Assembly (NCBI GenBank): GCA_963971285.1
Contig: OZ020247.1
Coordinates: 8,080,614 to 8,144,613 of the forward strand
Reading direction: 5' to 3'
Source: Astropecten irregularis
Taxonomy: Eukaryota; Echinodermata; Asteroidea; Paxillosida; Astropectinidae
Length of the DNA: 64,000 nt
In this document: positions 50,201 through 58,163 of the stretch, piece by piece
How the letters are laid out: each line of letters starts with the position of its first letter
How positions within the stretch are numbered: position 1 is the first letter of the stretch
Notes under the pieces: generated by a model
The model's database searches: none
What the model saw: only the letters and a program-made list of their open reading frames with translations
What the model was told of the DNA's origin: nothing
Program-made: the position numbers and the translations under genes

Positions 50201-51461
50201 ACACAGGGCTTCCGTAATCATGCCGGATGAAGCTTTTGGAAGTGCCATTTTGTGAACATGGGGAGGTATATAATGTATTGAATACTGGGAAATCTTCAGT
50301 TTAAAATCTTCAGTGCACAATGCTCCCAACAACAAAAAGGCAATACGGTTAAATGAATTTAAAACGAATACTCCCAAAAAATGACGAAAATGATCAATTG
50401 AAGAACATTACCAGCCTCATGAGACCGCTAATTTGAACAAACTGCTCTCTTTCATTCTGAAAAGACAAAAGGAAAAAGAATAAGAAATCAATCAATCAAT
50501 CAATCTCTTGAATGGATCTGATTTTTGATTGTGTGCGGGATGTGGGTATAGTTTCAAGATTGATTGGAACAAATGCTTTGTCAGCATTAAAGGTAGTATC
50601 ATACTTTGGTAAGAAACCCAAACAGAAATGTTCACAGATTTACGTATAACTTACAGTGTATGAAGATGGTGGTGGTAGAAACATACTGTTAAAATGTTTC
50701 CGCCTGAAATGGTGTATTAAACCAGAAATTAGTAAAAAAAAAACCGAAAATCTGTTTGATCTTTTAAAAAATTTTAAAAAAGAGAAAAGACTTAAGAAAT
50801 ACTGTGGCCGTTTTTCACGATCGTTTTTTCACGATCTGTCTTAGTATATTTGCCCTTGAATCTTTATTTCTTTGATATATTGTCTTAGTATATTTGCCCA
50901 TGAATCTGTATTTCTTTGATAAAAACCAAAGTATGATACTATACCTTTAAGAAGAAGAAGAAGAATCAAATTATCTATAAGTGATAATATAAACCCAGGC
51001 GGTAAAACTTATCAGTCCAGAAAAGCTACAGCCTCCATAGTTGTAAAAGAAAACATCTGAGTCATGTCTACGTCAAGGTCACGATTGTGTTCACAGTTTT
51101 GTTCTATAGGGGTGAGATCAAAACTGCTGTGAATAGATCGGAAAATCCCGTTTTTCACTTTTTTTAATTTTTTTTTTTACATAATTTATAAGCTAAAAAA
51201 CTTCACAGGATCGTTTTGTATTCCATGTTAAATCAAATAATGGACAGTCTGCAGCTGTTCTGTCACCTTTTATACCAATCCTGCATTGTACCTTTAAGAC
51301 TGTTTTGCTTACCAGCTCAATAATTTGGGTGACGAATATTCTGATAGACACTCCGGTTGCATGGCTGGTGTTATACACTGGTCGTACCGTCACTGGCCCG
51401 TAGTTATCAATCAGGCTTTCCATAAGAAGGGAGGATTCGGACTTGTCCAGTAGAGCATCTG
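41219..51461 (-). CDS. Nicotinic acetylcholine receptor alpha-like subunit (Cys-loop channel), 6 exons, first exon not found
   Basis: Exons: 51313-51461, 50412-50456, 48943-49052, 43664-43925, 42935-43214, 41219-41829, about 484 residues; all phases fit. The 45-bp and 110-bp exons match the canonical nAChR gene structure. Extracellular domain: VRPVYNTS, KIWTPDITLYTN, and the Cys-loop CQIDTLLFPFDTQKC (exactly 13 residues between cysteines). YPCCPDPF is the adjacent cysteine pair that defines alpha subunits. TM1-TM2 follow with SGEKISLGVTTLLALLLF, whose Glu next to the pore is typical of cation channels. TM3, a Gly/Asp-rich loop with CCHHACC, then TM4 (VALILDRFMLLVSALTMLA) end at a TGA at 41221-41219. 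Odd points: the loop D tryptophan is replaced by Leu and the second loop C tyrosine by Phe. The signal-peptide exon should lie above 51461. Confidence 0.93.
42435..42928. repeat. GC-rich minisatellite in the receptor intron
   Basis: Irregular tandem arrangement of GAAGCCAGAGCCGACC, ATCAGAGCCGGCCAAGGCC and GAAGCCAGGACCGACGCC blocks, with higher-order periods of about 60-120 bp. It abuts the donor of exon 42935-43214. The minus strand stays open through the whole array in the exon's frame. Confidence 0.9.
43483..43528 (+). ncRNA. Hammerhead-like core (putative, degenerate)
   Basis: CTGATGAG (43489-43496) and GAAAC (43515-43519) bracket a 6-bp stem GACTAG/CTAGTC with loop AGCAGA. GGTCTC before and GAGACC after are also complementary. 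CUGAUGA plus GAAA is the conserved hammerhead core, but one extra G precedes the stem and no separate cleavage-site strand was identified. It lies in a receptor intron. Confidence 0.35.
44000..45560. other. Receptor intron sequence
   Basis: No exon seen between 43926 and 48942 on the minus strand. This part is mostly unique AT-rich sequence. An imperfect two-copy direct repeat (AGGTGTCCAAAATG against AAGTGTCCAAAAGG, with CTATGCAATGGTACGGTGTT against CTGTGCAATGGCACGATGTT) lies at about 45366-45485. Confidence 0.6.
45566..46266. repeat. Foldback of purine-rich minisatellite arms around an ATGAGCAAGAAATGAGTAAA array
   Basis: The left edge AGTAGTATATGAGGGTCGTC, continuing TGAAGCCCCGTTGTGAGG, is complementary to the right edge CCTCACAACGGGGCTTCAGA...GACCTTCATATACTACT. 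Inside the left arm, GAGGTTCCAGATTAGAG and GATTCCGGAGGTTCCAG repeat many times (to about 46020). The centre (46030-46135) holds a 20-21-bp direct repeat. The short right arm (46140-46260) has the reverse complement CCTCCTCTAATCTGGAACC. Confidence 0.9.
46267..48190. other. Receptor intron, no gene
   Basis: Mostly unique sequence. A direct repeat of TTTGTGATGTACGATG occurs at about 47226 and 47306, next to other short CATCGCAT/GATGTATC motifs. Short frames at 47624-48183 have no family resemblance. Confidence 0.55.
48191..48314. mobile_element. GC-rich MITE (family N), copy 4
   Basis: AATGGGAGACTTTTGAGAAC at the left and CTCCAAAGTCTCCAATT at the right. It has the same arms as copies 1-3; the centre CGCGCGCATGCTCACAATTG is in the opposite orientation to copy 1. 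Confidence 0.9.
49267..49630 (-). mobile_element. TTAA-flanked MITE (family T), copy 11
   Basis: TTAAAGGTAATATCATACTT at the left and AAGTATGATACTACCTTAA at the right, full length and reversed. The flanking sequence CGGTTGCAATTAGTCTTTAA occurs on both sides (49251 and 49669). Confidence 0.9.
50587..50950 (+). mobile_element. TTAA-flanked MITE (family T), copy 12, with internal duplication
   Basis: TTAAAGGTAGTATCATACTT at the left; AAGTATGATACTATACCTTTAA at the right. GTCTTAGTATATTTGCCC and TGAATCT.TATTTCTTTGAT are tandemly duplicated (about 50837-50925), replacing the usual GTGGGCACCGTATGGG region. Confidence 0.85.
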
Positions 51462-51636
51462 CTGGAAATGAAATGTAGGGCACAGGATTGAATAGGCCTG
51501 ATGGATATACAGGGATGTTTCCCCCAAAAACGCAACACTTGTGTCGAGAACTATTATACTGTTTATCACTTCACTTGAAATACAGTCTTGGCTAACATCA
51601 TGTAGAATTTGAGCAGAATTTGACTAAAATTTAGTG

Positions 51637-51693
51637 GGGGGGGGGGGGGGGGGGGTGATAATACACGCCGTCCCCCCCCCCCCCCCCCCCCCC
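51637..51693. repeat. Long G-tract and C-tract flanking TGATAATACACGCC
   Basis: About 20 Gs, then TGATAATACACGCCGT, then more than 20 Cs, followed by GGGATCGACACCCATG. The same framework with a shorter G-tract is at 34283-34365 (TGATAATACACGCC, then GGATCGACACCCATG), so this is a dispersed repeat whose homopolymers have expanded. Confidence 0.85.
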
Positions 51694-52837
51694 ATCCACC
51701 CCGGGATCGACACCCATGTGGAAGGGGACAACAACAACAACTTTTAAGCTTTAAGTTTCTTTTTTTTTTCCTGCATCATCATATCCTTTTTGTGTTCCAT
51801 GATCATTATGTCTCCGCGCTGCATCAATTTGAGCGAATTAAGCCAGGATCTGTGTGGACTGCATAATGAATCAATGGTATTTGTCATTAGTAACCATAGA
51901 TTCTCTACATCATAGATCCCCTGGATAATGATCGAGCCGACCAAAAAGTCCATTTGTATGCAGGTTTATTTTTCTTCTTTTTCTGTTATAGCTAAAAAGG
52001 CTTTTGGTTCGTATAACCACGCGGAATTCCCATTTTCGCTTTTTCTTTCTGGTTGTGTATGCATTGCAACATGTACCTCTTGGGAATTCACGGCGGGCCG
52101 TGAGGAATACATTGACATACAACACGGGAATATAAGATACATTATAAGATGTGTGATGGACTCGAGAAACTGGAGCGATTACCGGCTGCTAGCCATTTGC
52201 TCCAACAGATGGAGACCGTAATTTCTTACTAACATGATCAACGCCACAGCAGCATCCACATTACAGAGTCAGAGCGCCTACTCACGCGTCTAAAATGACA
52301 ACCCATTGATGAGTGTAATTCTGTCACTCAGTGCACGTTATATGGCATGACAATAATAGGTTGCGTTTTTTGCGAAGTTGAAGGTCGGCCTTTTTTATGT
52401 CCAAAACAAAGAGCATGCTATTTCCAATCGGTATAGCCAAAAGCTCTTATTCTGATACCCTCTAGTCATCGAAAGGTGAAACAAGAAAATATTGACTGGA
52501 GTGAGCAGGCGCGGTTAGAGGCAATATTTTCTTTTTTTTCTTTTTTTTTGGGGGGGCCTAGAAGAGCCATTATTTTTTTTGAGGGGGGCTAGAAGACCCA
52601 ATATTTTGGGTTCTTCTAACACACTCGCTTCTGCTATGACTTATTAGGGGTCGAAAAACATGCACCTATATCATACACTACGCGGTTTTTTTTTAATTGG
52701 CGCCTAATAGCTGAAAAGATGCAGTATTTTCAAGAATTCCTTTTTTCAATTGCATTTTTTTTTGGGGGGGGGGGGGGGCTAGACCAAAAAAAACAATTGG
52801 GGGCCTACAGCCCCCTAGCTCCCCCGTAGAACCTCGC

Positions 52838-52905
52838 CTGCTGGAGAGGGATTCGAACCTGAAACCCCCGGTGCTCTACCAACTGAGCTATCCAGCGCTT
52901 TGTTG
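52838..52905 (-). repeat. Truncated tRNA-like SINE head (SINE type B)
   Basis: The minus strand reads GCTGGATAGCTCAGTTGGTA with GAGC and a B box GGTTCGAATCC. The anticodon arm is too short for a tRNA, so this is a SINE relic related to 1812-1995. Confidence 0.7.
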
Positions 52906-53137
52906 TCAGATATATTTTTGTTCTGAAGCCTCTGCTTTGAAACGGATGCACGAAATGCCGGAGCCAAAGCCGACATGTCGAAAAGGATCTAAACACTTGA
53001 CCCTTTGAGAACAGGCGAGTGTGCCAATCATTACCATGTCTTCATTACCATCCGTGAAGTACATCAAAAAGGTTGGGCAGAGCCTATTGGCCTACTACTT
53101 GTTTATTACAAAATAGCTCACACCATATAGCCATGCG

Positions 53138-53505
53138 TTAAAGGTAGTATCATACTTTGGTAAGAGACCAAAACACAAATGTTCACAGATTTACGTATAA
53201 CTTTCAGGGTATGAAGATGATGCTGGTAGAAACCTACCGTTAACATTATTCCGCCTGAAATGGTGTTTTTATCCAGAAATTCGTAAAACAACGACCGAAA
53301 ATCTGTTTGATCTTTTAAAAGATCAAAAATAAAAGAAAAAAAGACTTAAGAAATACCGTGGCCGTTTTTCACGAATTTTTCTCAAAAAATTGCCACCGTA
53401 TGGAACTGAAATTTTCACAGATGACTGTGACAGTATCTTCCTTGATATGTTTGCCCATAAATCTGTACTTCTTTTGACAAAAACCAAAGTATGATACTAC
53501 CTTTA
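53138..53505 (+). mobile_element. TTAA-flanked MITE (family T), copy 13
   Basis: TTAAAGGTAGTATCATACTT at the left and AAGTATGATACTACCTTTAA at the right; full length. Confidence 0.92.
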
Positions 53506-54239
53506 ATATTGCACGCGGTATATCAACTCTAAATATAATACAACAGTTCGCCGCCACTTTCCCCAGGTAAATGTCATGTTTAATGCTCCGTTGTATTGCC
53601 CTATCAGTCATGCTGTAAACATGACATCGCTTTCCGATCCCACGACTGAGTCTTCTCCCTTCGTCGGGGGAAGAAATGGGGTTATCAAATGCTGTACATA
53701 ACCAATTGCCTGGCAGCAAATTACCCAAGTTACCCCGAGGGTGTTAAAGATGGCATTTTGACATGGTCGACCAGACTCCACGTATTCGTGAAATATTGTC
53801 ACCACTGCCCATTTATGCCCCAAGATAATAATCTTTGAATGCACCGTGTATAAAATTCACCTGTATTTATTATTGAGTCTTATCATGAAGTCTTTCTGGA
53901 GAGCTTAGAGGCCCAACTACAGCCCCCGCATCCTGCGCGGCTGATGTGCAAGCCACATATCAGGCAGAATAATTTATTTCGACGTCATCGTGACGAACAA
54001 GCATTGGTTTTGAAGGCTGCTTGATCTGGTTGAAAAAGCCAGGATATTTTCATGGATCTTCCTTACTTGATTATCAATGCAACGTCTACAGGTGCATTCA
54101 GCGTAAGGCATTGTGGTTTCAAATACCCTTTGGAATAAGCGGGTGGAATATTACAAAATAACGTCAAAACGGTGTTCCCAGAGTTAATGTTAACATTTTT
54201 TGGAAAGATACGGGTTTCTGCATTGAGGACTAGGGGTCT

Positions 54240-54343
54240 GTTTGTTTAATGCACAGGGTCACGGATTGACCCGGATCCCATTTTAGCGTAGCCTGCATAG
54301 GAGGTGGATCCCTAAAATTTCTATCCTAGTGCATTAAACAAAC
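54240..54343. repeat. 104-bp MITE, GTTTGTTTAATGCAC termini
   Basis: The left GTTTGTTTAATGCAC is complementary to GTGCATTAAACAAAC on the right. Internal GGATTGACCCGGATCCCATT and GGTGGATCCCTAAAA suggest a decayed inner stem. Confidence 0.8.
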
Positions 54344-54759
54344 AATCAATGATGCATTATGTTTGTTGATACGTCCGACACGGAGGGAAAAAAAGATGCA
54401 CGCAAAAACATCACACAATATGAAAGAACTGTATTGTTATGACAAACTGTAATTTAATCATGCTGAACACATCTTGAAATGGTACACGTAACATTATGAG
54501 AAACAGCTCTGCATAACATTGTACAAATAATATATAACAATGAATCTTTTGACAATTTCATGTCTCGGATGCAAAGGCTTTATGGAGAAATTGATTTACA
54601 TTTTTCCCAAAAGAAAAGACATCCATCACTCCAATCTAGAAAGTCGTGGAAACATTAAATAGCTGAATACAATCGTTGGTGTTCAGGCAATATCCATCTT
54701 AGAAACGCTGACGATTACGTTTGGGTATGGAGAAATGTCGAACACGTGGTCACGATATT

Positions 54760-56545
54760 ACGGAAGCTTGAATTGCCTTCCGAGTTTCCACGTTACTGAG
54801 ACAATCTACCTCAGAAACACGGAATGTTTTCATGGTTTTTAGGAAACTTCAATGTTAATGTGCATCAGAAATACGGAATTCAATGATAAGTCATCTTTGT
54901 AATACGGAAAGTTATCTCAGTAACACGGAAATTTATCCTAGTAACATGGAATTCAATGAACATCATTGCATTCCGTGTTACTGAGATGCCTTATCATTGA
55001 ATTCCGTGAGATGCATTATCATTGAATTCCGTGTTACTGAGATACCTTATCATTGAATTCCGTGTTACTGAGATACCTTATCATTGAATTCCGTGTTACT
55101 GAGATACCTTATCATTGAATTCCATGTTACTGAGATACCTTATCCAAGAATTCCGTGTTACTGAGATACCTTATCATTGAATTCCGTGTTACTGAGATAC
55201 CTTATCATTGAATTCCGTGTTACTGAGATACCTTATCATTGAATTCCGTGTTACTGAGATACCTTATCATTGAATTCCATGTTACTGAGATACCTTATCC
55301 AAGAATTCCGTGTTACTGAGATACCTTATCATTGAATTCCGTGTTACTGAGATACCTTATCATTGAATTCCGTGTTACTGAGATACCTTATCATTGAATT
55401 CCGTGTTACTGAGATACCTTATCATTGAATTCCGTGTTACTGAGATACCTTATCATTGAATTCCGTGTTACTGAGATACCTTATCATTGAATTCCGTGTT
55501 ACTGAGATACCTTATCATTGAATTCCGTGTTACTGAGATACCTTATCATTGAATTCCGTGTTACTGTGATACCTTATCATTGAATTCCGTGTTACTGAGA
55601 TACCTTATCATTGAATTCCGTGTTACTGAGATACCTTATCATTGAATTCCGTGTTACTGTGATACCTTATCATTGAATTCCGTGTTACTGTGATACCTTA
55701 TCATTGAATTCCGTGTTACTGAGATACCTACGGAAGCTTGAATTGCCTTCCGAGTTTCCACGTTAATGAGATAATTTATCTCGGAAACACGGAATGTTTT
55801 CATGTTAACATGGAATTCAACGATAGGGAACTTGGAATTCAATGTTAATGTATCTCAGTAACACGGAATTCAATGATAGTTATCTCAGTAATACGGAATT
55901 CACTGATAGGTTATCTCGGTAATACGGAATTCAATGATAGGTTATCTCAGTAACACGGAATTCAATGATAAGTTATCTTAGTTATACGGAATTCAATGAT
56001 AAGTTATCTCAGTAACACGGAATTCAATGATAAGTTATCTCAGTTATACGGAATTCAATGATAAGTTATCTCAGTAATACGGAATTCAATGATAAGATAT
56101 CTCAGTAACACGGAATTCAATGATAAGTTTTCTCAGTAATGCGGAATTCAATGATAAGTTATCTCAGTAACACGGAATTCAATGATAAGTTATCTCAGTA
56201 ACACGGAATTCAATGATAAGTTATCTCAGTAACACGGAATTCAATGATAAGTTATCTCAGTAACACGGAATTCAATGATAAGTTATCTCAGTAACACGGA
56301 ATTCAATGATACGAACACGGAATTCAATGATAGGTTATTTCAGTAACACGGAATTCAATGATAAGTTATCTCAGTAACACGGAATTCAATGATACGAACA
56401 CGGAATTCAATGATAGGTTATCTCAGTAACACGGAATTCAATGATAAGTTATCTCAGTAACACGGAATTCAATGATACGAACACGGAATTCAATGATAGG
56501 TTATCTCAGTAACACGGAATTCAATGATAAGGTATCTCAGAAACC
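54760..56545. repeat. Inverted arrays of a 31-bp satellite unit (giant palindrome)
   Basis: The unit contains GAATTCCGTGTTACTGAGAT followed by ACCTTATCATT. About 25 units run in plus orientation from about 54965 to 55730. Units in the opposite sense (ATCTCAGTAACACGGAATTC) occupy about 55845-56540, and a few more are at about 54865-54955. A spacer with GGAAGCTTGAATTGCCTTCC appears at both 54764 and 55733. Variants (CCAAGAATTCC, ACTGTGATACC, ACGAACACGG) recur in blocks, indicating higher-order duplication. Nearly every unit has an EcoRI site. Confidence 0.97.
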
Positions 56546-56879
56546 TATGATGTATATTTATAAGACATGCCTGGGCCAACGACGGTACATCCTTTCAAGA
56601 CGAACATTCAATTTAGAAAAGACCGCACAGTTCATAATATTTGCAGTATGTTTCTGGAAATTCTGGTAAGTTTCAAGTTGTATTTGTTACATGTTGAGTG
56701 GTTTTAAGCTGGGTTGGACCTTAGTTATACAGTGTATTGCGATGTAATGACTTGTTACACACCTTTCTGCAATGATAATATCCACCACATACATAGAGCC
56801 CGGCCTTCAAAGCATATTGCAGATCAAAGGCAAATCTGCACACTCAGTCAAAATTTCATAATAAACGATGTAATGTCTT

Positions 56880-58163
56880 TTGGCCTTTCCCCAGGTTCTG
56901 TGGTCGCTCCTGATAGGACCGGTCGTTGCTCCTGAAGATCTTCGATTGCCAGCCGAAGAAAATATGCAATGGAATGTGAGAGAGTTGATTATGAGATATT
57001 TTCTGCTTGGGTATACAGCAATACAGATAAACCATTTTTTGTCACTGTGCCATGGTATATGGATAAGTATTCGCCGACTTCAAAGGTTGATGTGGAGGAT
57101 GGGCCTACGAGTATACAGACAACGATCAGATTTTGATGACATTGTCAATGCAATAAGAACAGAACTATCAGGCAGTGGGAGACTACTTGGGTATCGGTTG
57201 ATGTGGCGCAGGCTGCATTTGCGTTATGGTATCCGGGCTACCCAAGACATGACGAGACAGTTGCTTGGAGTTCTTGATGCCGAGGGTGTTGCACTTCGAA
57301 CACGTGGCCGACTCATTCGAAGAATCTATCGATGCACTGGACCAAATCACGTTTGGCATATGGATGGAATGGATAAGTTAAAGCAGTTTGGTTTAGCTGT
57401 ACATGGAGCAATTGACGGTTTTTCTCGAAAGGTACTCTGGCTGGAAGTAGGTCCCAGTAACAATGATCCTGCATATATTGCAGGTTTCTACATGAAGCTG
57501 GTGAATCAGTTGCATGGCGTACCCAGTATTCTTAGAAGTGACCGCGGCACTGAAAATAGCACTGCGAGAATTTTACAAGTCGCTTTGAGGATGGAGCATG
57601 AAGACGGCTTATCGGGACACCGAAGCTTCCAATACGGTCGTTCTACAGCAAACCAACGAATTGAGTCATTTTGGTCTCAACTTAGGAGGATGGTAATCCA
57701 GTTTTGGATCAGTTTCTTCAGGGACATGCGAGACCTTGGGCAGTTGGATAACAGTAATCCAGTACATATCGACTGTCTCAGGTTTTGCTTTAGTCAGCTA
57801 GTGCAGGGAGAGCTTGATGCAGCAGTACACTTGTGGAATAATCATTGCATAAGGAGTCAACGTAATGCTGAATGCCCATCTGGTATACCAAACATGATGT
57901 ACCACACACCTAATGCGTTTGGAACTACAAACAGATTGAAGCCCTTGTTAGTCAATGAACATGAATTGAACATTGCACAGGAACAACACTGTAAATATTA
58001 TCCTCGTTACAAGTGTTCCCCTGAATTTGTGAGATTTCTTCGAGCGATTGCTGGTGAAGAAATCGATAACTTTGAAATGCCAACTGCTCCAGATGAGGCG
58101 CTGGCTTTGTATTTAAACATTTTAGAAATCGTCAATGAACTCGAGGTTGAGGATGAAGTGTGA
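56880..58163 (+). CDS. Integrase-core (DDE) transposase-like protein, intact ORF
   Basis: The 427-codon open frame encodes an N-terminal helical, Arg-rich region (residues 30-85, HTH-like: LLGYTAIQIN...IRRLQRLMWRMG) and an RNase H-like integrase core. Candidate catalytic residues are D162 in WHMDGMDK, D221 in RSDRGTEN and E262 in NQRIESFWSQLRR, with hydrophobic AVHGAIDGFSRKVLWLEV between. This pattern resembles the eukaryotic integrase-core family common in multiple copies in marine invertebrates and fish. A splice-acceptor-like CCTTTCCCCAG at 56884-56894 suggests the frame may be a 3' exon; otherwise Met at 56964 is a plausible internal start. No long terminal repeats were found. It begins about 340 bp after the 31-bp satellite. 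Intact frame suggests recent activity or selection. Confidence 0.85.
   Translation: MAFPQVLWSLLIGPVVAPEDLRLPAEENMQWNVRELIMRYFLLGYTAIQINHFLSLCHGIWISIRRLQRLMWRMGLRVYRQRSDFDDIVNAIRTELSGSGRLLGYRLMWRRLHLRYGIRATQDMTRQLLGVLDAEGVALRTRGRLIRRIYRCTGPNHVWHMDGMDKLKQFGLAVHGAIDGFSRKVLWLEVGPSNNDPAYIAGFYMKLVNQLHGVPSILRSDRGTENSTARILQVALRMEHEDGLSGHRSFQYGRSTANQRIESFWSQLRRMVIQFWISFFRDMRDLGQLDNSNPVHIDCLRFCFSQLVQGELDAAVHLWNNHCIRSQRNAECPSGIPNMMYHTPNAFGTTNRLKPLLVNEHELNIAQEQHCKYYPRYKCSPEFVRFLRAIAGEEIDNFEMPTAPDEALALYLNILEIVNELEVEDEV

Larger units (their letters stand above)
51462..54750. other. Upstream of the receptor exons: repeats, possible receptor first exon
   Basis: The receptor's signal-peptide exon is expected here or beyond but was not identified. 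Contents: paired G- and C-tracts (51637-51693), G-rich low-complexity sequence (52530-52800), a tRNA-like SINE fragment (52838-52905), MITE copy 13 (53138-53505) and a small MITE (54240-54343). Confidence 0.5.

Noticed and set aside
51744..51953. Candidate signal-peptide exon for the receptor
   Set aside because: The frame is hydrophobic at its start (MDFLVGSIIIQG) but has no donor joining in phase to exon 51313-51461, and is followed by Lys-rich sequence.
54965..56540. Regular 31-bp periodicity as a CRISPR array
   Set aside because: Units are contiguous with no unique spacers, arms are inverted, and the surrounding genes are animal genes with introns.
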